Of a stretch of 64,000 bases of DNA, positions 22,966 through 33,582 are shown piece by piece. Every line of letters begins with the position of its first letter. The first letter of the stretch is position 1. The translations under genes and the position numbers were made by a program. The stretch is from Fennellomyces sp. T-0311 (Eukaryota > Mucoromycota > Mucoromycetes > Mucorales > Lichtheimiaceae). The notes beneath the pieces are model-generated. The model did not search any database, was not told the origin of the DNA, and worked only from the letters and a program-made list of their open reading frames with translations. Where the stretch lies: assembly GCA_025266875.1 (NCBI GenBank), contig JALLLT010000014.1, positions 558,001 to 622,000 of the forward strand, written 5' to 3'.

Positions 22966-23845
22966 ATCCACAACATGATTATGGATTATGCATCATTTAC
23001 CCTTGTTTGCTTATTGACAACGGGTTACTTTAATTTTCCGATCTACAGCCACATCCCTGTCTTGACATGCGTTCATCGTAATAACCTTGCCTATCTTAGT
23101 GAAACCCACATAACCCTGATTACCACAGCGGTTCATGTGCCTTACAACCATGTCAATGATCCAACCCCTCGAGAATAAGCTTTTATTATTTAAAGTGATG
23201 ATTCAACATACGAAATAAATCAGTTATTACTTGAGTCTCGTCACTTACCTGCCTCTTCTTGTTGTTGAATATCACAACATTATCCTTTTTTTAATATATA
23301 TATAATATTCAACAATAGTAAAAGGCAGGCAAGTAATAGACTTAATTAATGACTGACTTATTTTGTATGTTGAATCATTGACATGGTTGTAAGGCATATG
23401 AACTGCTGTGGTAACCAGGGTAATGTAGATTTCACTAAGATAGGTAAAGTTATTATGATGAATATATATTAAGACAGAGATGTGGCTATAGATCGGAAAA
23501 TTAAAGTAACTCATTATCAATAGGGGGTTTCACAGTTGCAAATTTTCGCTTTTTTGAGGCCAGAAAAGCGCTTTTACTCCGAATAAAAGCGAAAATCAAA
23601 AGCGTCTTCTGCGCCGCTTTTTAATGAATAAAAGCGCTTTTGTTGAAATTGTGACTCGCAATTGTGAGATTGAACTACGGTGATCCTGCTTTGCATAGAC
23701 ACATCAGTAGTCTGTGACTACGCTTTTAAAAGTGCACAAAAGCACTTTTATTTTTTGCTAAATTTTGCAACTGTGAAACCCCCTAATAAGCAAACAAGGG
23801 TAAATGATGCATAAGCCATAATCATGTTGTGGATACAACAATATA
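22966..23845. repeat. Foldback pair of unit A copies
   Basis: Unit A runs forward at 22966-23276 and backward at 23285-23845, meeting at an AT-rich centre. The outer ends are inverted (CCACAACATGATTATG and CATAATCATGTTGTGG). The backward copy is split by a 263-bp MITE (23522-23784). Without that insert the structure is about 620 bp with inverted arms near 300 bp, like a foldback transposon. Confidence 0.8.
23522..23784. mobile_element. MITE (263 bp) with 3-bp target duplication
   Basis: Terminal inverted repeats begin AGGGGGTTTCACAGTTGCAA and end with its complement, about 24 bp each. AAT flanks both sides (23519-23521 and 23785-23787). Related unit A copies carry the site once, so the insertion is clean. 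A 3-bp duplication fits PIF/Harbinger-type non-autonomous elements, though AAT is not the usual TWA. The interior has repeated AAAAGCGC/GCGCTTTT palindromes and no gene. Confidence 0.8.
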
Positions 23846-24462
23846 CTAAGGCTCTAGACCAATTCAGCTGAGCCACACCTGCAGCTGGTGGTTCATCAGG
23901 CTCAAAAAAAAGAGCCAAGTCTTTTTGTGTTGTGAGGTTGATAAATAGTAAGATGAGGCAATAAAGACGAATTCTTTGAGACACAGATTTATTTCTGAAA
24001 ATCATTATTATGATGGTTCTTTTATACTTGATCACTTCCTTCGATTCATATGACAGATTTGCATCATAAATTCTCTTAGTCTTTCTCTTAGTACCTCTTA
24101 GTACTTCTTAGTGTCTCTTAGTGTCTTTTAGTACGATCGAAGTAACGGAGTATTGACAGATCGACGCTAACAAATTTGGTAACACATAGGTGACGTATTC
24201 TCGATTTGGGCTTCTTTATCAGACTTAGTCCTTGGACACCACACTTTTGCTTAAATTTAAAAGTATAAAGGCCTAAATTAAAGTAATCTGCCTAATAAAA
24301 TCTATAATATAAACAATCTTAATGCAACAATGACTAATATAAAAGTGAATAAGGTTCTGCCTTGTGTTATTATGTATAGTGTTTGAGCAAATAGTCATTA
24401 TTATATTAGGTTTTGAAATCGCTATCTTACATACACTTTTTAAAACAGCAGTACTTTTTTCC
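23846..24462. repeat. Unassigned AT-rich stretch with a short tandem repeat
   Basis: Mostly featureless. At 24071-24133 a degenerate 10-12 bp unit (TCTCTTAGTAC/GTG) is repeated five to six times. No gene seen. Confidence 0.6.
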
Positions 24463-25193
24463 TGTGGTGAAGCAACCACAGATGATAATAATAGATGATA
24501 TTTCTTATCGGATAACACATATCGGTTCAACATCATCATGAAGTGTACTTATATAGTAACTTTGTCTATACGGATTAAAAATCACACCATATGAACAGAT
24601 GGGATAAACTCAACAGGACATGGAATTGACTTCAATATAGCAATGCGGTCATTACACTGCATGGCAGATGTCAAAGACATCCTCAGATCCACATGATCAG
24701 TGTGATGTAGAAGGATCAATTGGTAACAATAAACAGTCGCTGAGACCGTAAAATAAATCTCTGTTCTGGTTGTCTTTTTATATGCTAAACTAGTGCCTTA
24801 TTTATATTGTTGACTACGGCACATCTTTGACTGTCCTTCTAGCATCTTCTAGTTATTGAAGGTACATTTGTCATCTAGTGATGTTTCACTGAGTGTCGCT
24901 CTTCACTCTAATTGTTTCACTTTCATATTTTTATCTGATTCTTCTTTTATCCGAACTTATGTTTATCCGAATTCATCTTTATGCGAATTATCATGTCAGC
25001 CACGACAATCAGAACAAAGAAAAGGATCCTATACGTCCTCTATCCATCCAAGCAATTCTGAAGACGAAACGCTATCTAAACTGCCATCGCTGACTTAATA
25101 CACAAAAAGATATAAAAGCATAGAGTGCTGCATTCAATAAAGCATATCCAAAACTTCAAAGATACTTTTATAAGTCTCTTTTCATTCTTTGTA
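24463..25193 (+). repeat. Inverted repeat pair 2, copy 1 (LTR-like, interrupted)
   Basis: Reverse complement of 27349-27770, except for an inserted solo LTR (24701-25007) plus its 5-bp duplication. Removing these 312 bp leaves 419 bp against 422 bp in copy 2. The sequence starts TGTGGTGAAGC and carries a TATA box (GATATAAAAGC, about 25109) and CAATAAAGC (about 25136), so the family itself may be an LTR. Confidence 0.85.
24701..25007 (+). mobile_element. Nested solo LTR (307 bp)
   Basis: Starts TGTGATG and ends ACGACA (TG...CA), flanked by ATCAG on each side (24696-24700 and 25008-25012). Copy 2 of the host repeat (27349-27770) has the target uninterrupted. No internal coding region, so a solo LTR. 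Two open frames inside it (from 24856 and 24893) overlap and are not called. Confidence 0.85.
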
Positions 25194-25329
25194 CCATTGA
25201 TTCACTTGACTATTCATAGTTGACCAGATCCCGGTATAGGTTTTCAGAGCTTAAAATTGACTGAAGTGGGTCTTTGTTGAATCTGTAGGCCTCTCAAACA
25301 GACTTCCGTAACCTAGCAACAGCCCATTA

Positions 25330-26250
25330 TCACCAGGCGCATTTTATAATTTTGCTTCGACATTTATCTCCAAACAGGTAAATTGGTGCTCCATCGGGCC
25401 CTGTACATAAATATTAGAACCTTACTATTACCCGCGAAAAAAAGGCAATGTACTTAAAGTAACCGAAGAACTGATTGAAGGTCTTGGAATAACATTGCCA
25501 TTATCACAATACTCCCATGAATTTTCATTTGTGTCATAGAGAAACGCGGTAGCAAACGAATACTTGTCATTAACCAAATCGTCATTCCACCTCAAGTACT
25601 CTATTTGCCCAGATCTGATTATCCTCTACTCAATTAGTATCCCTTTTTTTATTTGTGACAAAAAAATGTAACTTACGGAAGAGGAACGGCATAGTGGCCA
25701 TAGATCAATACGGGATCATTCATAGTTTCGTTTAGCGTCATATGCTATGGAGCGAATTCTCCGGTATTTGGATCGAGACGCCACATATCCCTCATAATCT
25801 TTGGATGCACGATAAGCTCCCGCATAAGCAAAAATGTAACATTGGGTGCCAACGTTGCAGTAAATTCGTATCGGTTAGGCGGTTTATCCATTGAGCTGTT
25901 TGCGGACCGAGTTTCTTCGTGCCAAAGTCAAAAGGAAGAACTGCATAAAATCTTCTGACACATTCCAGTACTCGGATCCGCCCAAACACATGAAATTGAT
26001 CCAATGATGGTATATAGACTACTCGCAAGTTATCTTATTTGTTTATGCTGGTCCGGATATCGCTGTATGCGTTACTGCTGTCCAATTGTAGATATGGGTC
26101 GATGACAGGAGCTTCTTTGGACCGAGAAATTCGAAGCACTGTGTCTGAATTGATTTGAAGCGACATTGGGTTGGGTTGTTCGCTGCGCAATTTTGTATGT
26201 CCGCCAATGACTTATATTGTATTATTGCGAATAAATGAGAGCGCATTGTG
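25330..26250 (-). pseudogene. Decayed multi-exon gene, unknown function
   Basis: Minus-strand blocks with coding character: a Cys-containing N-terminal piece (ADIQNCAANNPTQC, about 26180), GSISCVWADPSTGMCQ (about 26000), YEFTATLAPNVTFLLMRELI (about 25840), IYGHYAVPLP (about 25690), WNDDLVNDKYSFATAFLYD (about 25580) and GPDGAPIYLFGDKCRS (about 25390). The last two are separated by plausible introns. A TGA interrupts the block near 25935, a TAG follows near 25750 and frames change, so it is probably a pseudogene. Cys pairs and aromatic content suggest an extracellular or secreted domain. I do not recognise the family. Confidence 0.4.
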
Positions 26251-26463
26251 GCGCCCTTCGATTTGACTTTGAACTCGCAAATCAATATTGTATTGAGCAT
26301 ATTGTAGCTATGAGCGCATATAGCCAGCAGCACCTTATGGTTATGCGAAGAAAGAAAGAGGGAGGGAAGCAAAGGAGGGTAAGAAAGAAATCTTATGCAC
26401 AAGCATACATATTTGACCATGCTGTTACGACGTTTCTGGTTCTCAAGGGAGGCTGATAATCGT

Positions 26464-26757
26464 TGTGACACTAACTTCCTAATTAAGTTCAGATAAATGT
26501 CAAGTCCAGACATATATCAAAATCCAAATACTTGCCAAGATCCAGATTCAGTCCGATATCCAGATATGATCGAAAACCTATATTTTATAAAAAGTCCAGA
26601 TATAAGAAATTTCATAGACTGGATAAGTGTCTGAGGAAAGGTATAAATAGAGTGTGTCAGTTATCTGTAAAGCTTAGTTCTTCCCAACATAAAGTTTTCT
26701 CTACATAAACTTCTTTTTATCTTGACCTTATCTGTCCTATCTCAACGAGAGTCGACA
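26464..26757 (+). mobile_element. Possible solo LTR
   Basis: Runs from TGTGACAC to GTCGACA (TG...CA), with a TATA box GTATAAATAGAG at 26640 and promoter-like sequence 3' of it, a layout seen in the other LTRs here. No clear target duplication and no second copy in the window, so this rests on structure alone. Confidence 0.4.
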
Positions 26758-27026
26758 ATTTGATAATTCCTTTTTAGGATATCACCGCAGTTTGGCAACG
26801 AATATAAGACCAATTCTTGAAGAACTCCTGCGTATATTAACACTAACTTTTACATAGAATCTTGATAAGAAATATTTGAGACAGTTCGTTATTGTCAATT
26901 TTTAGTTGTGTCTAAGTCATACAAGAACCGACATAACAATGCCCGGTAATGTTTCTATGCTTAAGTCACAGGCACTGCAAAAAGTTGTTTAAACTCTTTT
27001 TTCTCCAAAAGGCCTGGTAGCATAAT

Positions 27027-27202
27027 CACTGCAAATAATTTCGATGGTTAAAAGTGGTTACAGCGGTTAAACATAAGCTTTTTAACCACTTGTACTACCA
27101 TTTTTAGTAACTCAAGTGGTTAAAAAGCTTATGGGTCCTCTCAAGCCTACAATTAACGCTGCAAAATGATTCACCAAAATTCACCAAAAATTATTTGCAG
27201 TG
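27027..27202. mobile_element. MITE (176 bp) with a perfect internal hairpin
   Basis: Ends CACTGCAAATAATTT and AAATTATTTGCAGTG are inverted repeats. TAAT flanks both sides (27023-27026 and 27203-27206). Inside, 27072-27092 and 27113-27133 form a perfect 21-bp stem (CATAAGCTTTTTAACCACTTG and its complement) around a 20-nt loop. No coding capacity. Confidence 0.72.
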
Positions 27203-27348
27203 TAATATGACGCCATGGAAACGATGAAATGAATTACTCTGTCAAAGTACCCTGTCGACTTTTTTTTTATTTCTTTGAAAAAAAAAATACTGATCTAAAA
27301 GGCTACCTTAAAGGCAGACGGGAATGATCGGTGAACTAAATAAACGGG

Positions 27349-27770
27349 ACAAAGAATGAAAAGAGACTTATAAAAATACCTTTGAAGTTTTGGATATGCT
27401 TTATTGAGTGCAGGGCTCTATGTTTTTATATCTTTTTGTGTATTAAATCAGCGATGGCAGTTTAGATAGCGTTTCGTCTTCAGAATTGCCTGGATGGATA
27501 GAGGACGTATAGGATCCTTTCCTTTGTTCTGATCATGTGGATCTGAGGATGTCTTTGACATCCGCCATGCAGTGTATTGACCGCATTGCCATATTGGAGT
27601 CAATTCCATGTCCTGTTGAGTTTATCCCATCCGTTCATATGGTGTGATTTTTAATCCATGTAGACAAAGTTACTATATAAAGTACACTTCATGATGATGT
27701 TGAACCGATATGTGTTATCCGATAAGAAATATCATCTAGAATTATCATCTGTGGTTGTTTCATCACAAAG
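27349..27770 (-). repeat. Inverted repeat pair 2, copy 2 (uninterrupted)
   Basis: Reverse complement of 24463-25193 without the nested LTR. It shows the empty insertion site (GATCAG joined to AACAAAGG in the minus orientation). The two copies flank the 25330-26250 pseudogene and the MITE at 27027. Confidence 0.85.
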
Positions 27771-27973
27771 AGTTCCTAAGGGTTACCGACGCAACGACAC
27801 ACTTATGCCAGCACCGAGGCAATAACCATCAGTAACAAAGGTTATCTAGTGGTTGCTTTTGGTAAGTGATTCCTTAAGAAAATAGTGGTCACTCGTTAAA
27901 ATGGCCTTGTATGATGCGCTCTCTTGCATGTCGATCGGAACATATTCTGCATAGAGACGTGAACGTTTTAAAG

Positions 27974-29753
27974 ATGCCTGATTCTCCAGTTACACACGAT
28001 GCATATCAATGGATCACCAACATTACCAGTGACAACGTGTTGGACACGGGAGCTGCACAAGACAATCGAAGTGATCATCTGGGTCCCGGAGTAATAGCAG
28101 TGATTTCAATTATCTCGGTCCTTGGGATGGCTGTGCAAATATACGAGGCGTGGAAATATCGAGGCAAAGTAAAACTTGCTTTGATAGTATGTATTCAAAA
28201 GCTTGTTTGGGGTCTAAGGTAAATTTATACAATCCTTTACTAGCAGCACCGGTCGATTAATTATATATATATTAGTAGAGATGGAGATCTGCAGCGGCTG
28301 AAGCAGTACATCTGATATGTAAGATCATTTTGCCGGTCTCTTCTGGGCACTGTTGGGTTCAGTGCCAATCAAGTCATACATAGTCCAATAACTACTATTA
28401 CTGTCCATAGCCATCAAGACACAGTTTCAGTACCAGGTAGGCATTTTACTCTGGTTTATATAGCAAGTGATACTCATATACAACCGCAAGATCTGCAGCT
28501 ATGCATCGATGGCTATCATTCCAATAACATTTTATGCGAAACCGAAGCAGTATCGCTAACCGAATGTATCAATTCTCTGCGGCAATTTCCACTTGGTGTT
28601 CATACCCTGCATTACACAGATGGAATCCACGTTTGGAACTGCGTACTACTAGTTGATCCAGCCGCCTTTCAGCTTTCCAGTTGTGAAAAAAACAACGGAA
28701 CCCATTTGAAGTTTATCATATACTCGTCTGGAAACTACGTTCGTGCCGACCTGTGTCCCAGCGGACTAGATCCAAACCTTGCTATCTAACATTAAAGATA
28801 CTTCCCAAGGACTTCATCAGCGACGAATCGATACTCGGTTGCACAGCGATTTCAACGACATTTGATCAAGTAACTCATTCACTTTAGAGCCCAGAACATA
28901 CCCAACAACTGGATTCAAGCATCAGATCAGCAAACGGTTGCTCAGTAGTACTTGGAACTACATCGGGTTTATGTCAAAATATCAGGGCTCCTGGGGATTG
29001 CAAACGAGCTTTCAATGGGGTGTTGTTGAAGCGTTGGATTTGCAAGAACAGATTTATTCGATTTCTGAGATTTATTCGCAGACAATGGATCTCGAGTATG
29101 TCAAGGAATATCGAGGGTATATGGTCATTGACTGGTCAGATCCATTGGTGGTTAGTTATCGGTTTTGATATTCTTAAACGCTTGGTTTTTTTCGGTGCGA
29201 GACCGTTGCCACTGTGGGGCGTGCTACACCGATTTTCTGTGGGTCTAGTGTACCGATACTTGTTGAACAGATTTAGTCGTCAATGCAACGGCGGTTCCGT
29301 TTGTGTCACCTCTTTTACTGAAAGGAGCATATGCTAAAGATGAATGACATAAAAGTGCCACCACCGTCGATGCCAGCAGCGATATACCCAAAAAAATATA
29401 TAGTTCTCAGGACACGAAACAGCCAAGAGGTATGGAGCCACGCCAAGTGAATTCCAAAGTATAGTAATAACAGTGCGTTAATAGAACCAGGCATGCGACA
29501 GAAGCTATCCAATGTCACCTAGCAACTGACCACTTTCCAGAAACGGTAACAGCTGATAGAGTCTGTGCTCAAGGCATATTACATCGGTACAGAGGTATTC
29601 GAATCGTTTGATCGGGCAATGAGTTGGACTGAAACAGATGAAGAGGGTATCGTGAGTTATTTAGTTTGCCAATTGTCAAGACCATTATTGGAATCAGGAG
29701 TAGCAAACAGCAGTAGCTTCGTCAAGTACATCCATCCCGTTGAACAAAAATAA
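27974..29753 (+). pseudogene. Putative multi-exon membrane-protein gene, probably decayed
   Basis: Plus-strand pieces with coding character: an N-terminal segment from ATG 27974 with one hydrophobic helix (GVIAVISIISVLGMAVQIY); a long open piece about 28320-28787 rich in Cys, Asn and aromatic residues (LCIDGYHSNNILCETEA, FIIYSSGNYVRADLCPSG) with N-glycosylation-like NGT; a block LTLKILPKDFISDES in another frame just after its stop; and a terminal piece 29565-29753 (YIGTEVFESFDRAMSW) ending in a stop before AATAAA. The middle pieces cannot all be joined by normal introns. Family not recognised. Either several introns escaped me or the gene is broken. Confidence 0.38.
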
Positions 29754-29886
29754 AAAAAAGTGGAGACCTGACAGAAAAAAACAGATTCAAAACAAATAAA
29801 CCATCATTTCGCATTTCTCGTTGTTGACAGTTCAAAGGTAGATCCTGTTTTTGGAATGTCGCACGAATGGTGTGGCGGAGTAAGCT

Positions 29887-31527
29887 ATGGATAAAAGGGG
29901 AAGGCTAAAGTTGTTTCGGGCCATTTCTTTTAGCTTCGACATGAGCAACCTTGCCAACAAGTCACATGGAGGGTGTTTCACAGTACGCGGTTGCCAGCGC
30001 AACACTATGCGTGTTATCAATGCGGCTCCGGTTGGCTTGTTGTGCTTGATTTTTCTGTGGGCATACTGGGCATATCACTTTCGGCTGTGCGGTCCACTCC
30101 TTGCAGACGGGCACATGGCTCAGGGTAAATGGAATGGGCTTGGCAACATTGAAAACACTAAACTATTCACAGGAGTTTTGTATATCGTGTTCTTTCAACC
30201 GTTTTTCTGCTTATGCATATGGAGTTTCTACAAGACAGTAACAACTTCACCAGGACACAGTATCGACGTATGGGATATAGATGCGCATATATATATAAAG
30301 ACACTCACTGATCGAGAGAAACATGCAGGTTATCAATGAACGTGAAACAAGAGACGAAGACAGAGAGGATGTGCAACTATTAAACGCGGAACAAAGTCAA
30401 AATAATAATGCGGACGACGAGGAAGAGGTGGCAGGACGACGAAGCGTGGCTATATTGAACGTCGAGGCTGCTGGCGAGTCTCGTACGAGTCTTACACGAC
30501 CATCTTCATCCAATGACGGTACAGTCAACATGCGCAATGTATACCCGTTGATCACGGTCAAGAAGGGCGGTGGAAAGCGATTCTGCAACAAATGTCGGTT
30601 AGAAAAGTTCGACCGAACACATCATTGTCGAATATGCAAAAGGTGAGCCAGGATGGTTGTGGCGTGCAACGATGGAATACTGACACGGGCGTCTCTTTTG
30701 CAGTTGCGTTTTGAAAATGGATCAGTAAGTTTGGGAGAAAAGGCGTACGGGTGATTCACATGGTTACTGATGATTTCGTATTAGCCATTGTCCGTGGTAT
30801 GACAAGCAATCTATGCGGATACTTCTGTATGCGTTTCTAACATTTGTGCAGGGTGAACAATTGCGTGGGGTATTTTAATTACAAGTTCTTTTACTTGTTC
30901 ATCCTGTACGCGTCTTTCCTGTGTACCTACATCTTTTGCACCACCTTGCCGCCCACCATCATCATGCTGAACGGCCCAATGGTAAGGAGGACATCTCCAA
31001 TATTTGTTTGTGGTACCTGACAACCATGTCAGAGCATCTTTGGATTAGATCTGAACTGGCCGGTGCTGCTATTCATCTCTGGGATTTTCGGGCTGTTTCT
31101 GATCCCGTTTTCGATCTTCCACACGCGACAGATACTCAAGAACCGAACGACGATCGAGTTTTATGAAAAGGCCAATTTCAGACTGGGGTCGGTGAATGGT
31201 CGTGTGGATGTCATGCGCAGTCGTTACTTTAATCCCTGGGACCTGGGTGTCAAGTAAGCTCACGGATGATAAAGCACACACGCATGGGATGCGGGAGACT
31301 GACAGTGATGCGGTAAGGCAAAACTTTATGCAGGTGATGGGACCCAATCCAACCAAATGGTTTCTACCTGTGGGCAAGCCGTAAGTGATGACAAAAAAAC
31401 CCAAAACCGTTGCGCCATTGTTTCTAAAGTGGTCTGCAGGCCAGGCAAAGGCTACTACTTTCCGATCAGCGAGTATGCTTACAATACCTTATCGACGGAA
31501 GCCGATGACCAGATGGAGACCTTGTAA
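29887..31527 (+). CDS. DHHC-type protein S-palmitoyltransferase (PFA3-like)
   Basis: Transfers palmitate to cysteines of membrane-associated proteins. Eight exons: 29887-30267, 30329-30642, 30704-30724, 30785-30796, 30852-30981, 31033-31253, 31318-31380 and 31440-31527, giving 409 aa. Two membrane helices (about residues 36-60 and 95-120), an acidic cytosolic loop, then the Cys-rich domain (CNKCRLEKFDRTHHCRICKR) leading into catalytic DHHCPW. Two more helices follow, then the TTIE motif (NRTTIEFYE) and the PaCCT-like NPWDLGVKQN. The DHHC core is assembled from a 21-nt and a 12-nt microexon. TTIE plus NPxDLG resembles PFA3/ZDHHC2-15-20 enzymes that act at vacuole, Golgi or plasma membrane. Met at 29941 is an alternative start. 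A Pro-rich membrane protein gene begins 126 bp downstream. Confidence 0.92.
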
Positions 31528-31653
31528 AAGTGTTTATGGAATAATAATAAAAATGACTGCATGATCAGGAATCATGCCGCCGAGACACAGAGCGGACTTG
31601 CGTTTTTTTTTCCACCTCTTTCTGGTACGTACGCCAAGGCCTGAGCACTTTTC

Positions 31654-32372
31654 ATGAGCAAAGCACACAATCCACCCGATCATGACGAGGCACCGCCTCC
31701 GCCTTATGCAGAATCTGAAAACACTGCGTACAATCCAGCGTTTATGAACTCGCCCGACCAACAATCCAGCACACTTACCCGGCCTTACTCTCCTCATTCA
31801 TCTGCTGCGGACGCTTCCCCATTCATACCGTCTGCTCCTCCTCTCTCAGGGCAAGCGTCGACGGGGCTTTATCCAGAGGCACCGCCACCGCCGGACCCGC
31901 AGTACTATCAACAGCAGCAGTACCACCAGCAGCAGTACCACCAGCAGCAGTACCACCAGCACCAATACTATCATCAGCAAGCAACACAGGCCAACCCGCC
32001 GATCCGATACCAGTACCAGTCGATCAACATGCCCCAGCAACCAGTGATCCGACGACGGATGGTGGACTCTTCCGAACGAGGGTTTCCGATCGCGGCGCTA
32101 TTCTTTCTATTTGGATGGTGAGTTTATTTTTTTTGCGGGTGTCACGCGTTTCAGTGCTCTAAAGGTCTTGTCGCAGGTTCTGCCCACCTCTGTGGGTTCT
32201 TGGTGCATGCTGCTGCAGCGCAAGTCGCAACCGATACGAGATTTGGTGGAGCAAAGTCAACTTTATTATGGTGGTGATGTTTATTATTTCTTCGATCGTG
32301 TACTCGATGATTGCGATCACCGTGGGCGATTGGATGGTTGGCATGCGACTGTTGAACTTTTCGATAGAATAA
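31654..32372 (+). CDS. Pro/Gln-rich PPxY membrane protein, 219 aa
   Basis: Exons 31654-32117 and 32177-32372. The first ~140 residues are disordered and Pro-, Ser- and Gln/Tyr/His-rich, including a PPPPY motif near residue 14 and a tandem YHQQQ repeat at about residues 93-109. The C-terminal ~75 residues hold two hydrophobic segments separated by a Cys-rich turn and SRNRYEIWW. A PPxY motif is the classical ligand of WW domains in Rsp5/NEDD4 ubiquitin ligases, so an adaptor role in membrane-protein ubiquitination is a reasonable inference. The stop is 47 bp from the stop of the convergent EIF1AD-like gene. Family name not recognised. Confidence 0.8.
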
Positions 32373-32419
32373 CTCTTCACCTCTTTGTGTGGTATATACC
32401 GATAATATAATTCATCTAC

Positions 32420-32958
32420 CTATTCCGAATCGCTGGACGATGACTCGGTGTCTGACATGACCGGCCGGTTGTTGTTGACAAACAGGTCGTCTGAATCATC
32501 CTCGTCCTCTTGTTGCTTCCGTTGTGAGAATTCAGACGGCCTACGGTCGATACACTTAGCATCCTCTAACACCGCATGGACTTCTTTAATCTTACCATTG
32601 ACCCGCTTGTTCCAGTGATTTGATATGCTTTGGAAACAGTACGTGGACGATCTCGCCACCGACTTTTTCCGAAGTTGTGCCCACCGAGGGATCCACAATG
32701 ACGAAATGCCCTGGTCCGTTTGCCAGTGAGTCATTTTGTTCTTCTTGTTCGATCCATTCCCTTACCTCGTTTCACCCAAACCAAATGACGGAACCGAGGT
32801 TGCAAAGTGACAAGTGTTCGACTGCCGTCTGTGAATTCTACTTCATGCTGATGATTGCCCCGAGGACCAATGACTCTGGCATAACGTTGAGGCGAGCCGG
32901 GTTCGATCACGGGTGATTCAGAGTCTAAAATATCTGACGTTGTTTGCTTTCTTCCCAT
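32420..32958 (-). CDS. EIF1AD: EIF1AD-like RNA-binding protein (S1/eIF1A fold)
   Basis: Exons 32766-32958, 32596-32710 and 32420-32540 give 142 aa. The OB-fold core reads YARVIGPRGNHQHEVEF, TLVTLQPRFRHLVWVKRG, HFVIVDPS and later EQAGQWPSEF, matching the order of conserved segments in EIF1AD (eIF1A-domain protein): a nucleic-acid-binding barrel, the IWIKRG-type strand and a terminal LWPxxF motif. The C-terminus is a Ser/Asp acidic tail, also typical. EIF1AD acts in late cytoplasmic 40S ribosome maturation in animals. The second intron splits the QW codon. The 5' end is followed upstream by about 620 bp without genes. Confidence 0.85.
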
Positions 32959-33582
32959 TCTTGTGTAAAGTTAAAAGCCGGAGTGTGTGCTGCAGGATAT
33001 CCCTTGAGAAATGGTGGCTGAGATGAGAGTTTTACTTTTCCCGTGCGTGCCCATGGATCCAATGAGCTTGTGTGTCCTTGATGCTGTTACGGGTTTAATA
33101 ATATCGAGTTGTCTAGTAAGCTTGCACAGTCGGTACTATGGGTACGGGTTCACAACTGAAGGAATACAGTGACAAAAAACGATTCCATGCTTGAATCAGG
33201 ATACTTGCGTACTGGAGGTAATACTTCTCCAAGGCGGTGAATAACTCACGCATAGTCCTCGTACCGGGTGTAGCAACGCTTCTTAAACTCAATGGCACCA
33301 TGAACAAGTTACGCTGGATTAATGAGCGGTCTTACTCTGTGCAGGCGTTATATCCGATCCGATCCTTCTTCCATAAATCTCCAAAAAGTGACGCTTTCCA
33401 TGCATCGTCGTGAATTAGAGAGTATCGATGGAGATGTATCATTCACGATGCTGCCATAGTTAAATAATAGTCTCATAGACAACGGATTGACAACAAAATT
33501 AACATCGGAATCCTAAACAGGTGTTGTAATACGCGACTCGAAAGACAATTCGCGTTTTTCTCTCTTCGCGTCTACTTTTAAA
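32959..33582. promoter_or_regulatory. Divergent intergenic region EIF1AD / POLD2
   Basis: No gene seen. It lies between two start codons on opposite strands, so it should hold both promoters. Short open frames on the minus strand (33113-33307) show no motifs. No clear TATA box. Confidence 0.4.

Noticed and set aside
32890..32906. GGGTTCGATCACGGG looks like a tRNA B box
   Set aside because: Sits inside the EIF1AD-like coding exon and no cloverleaf can be built around it.
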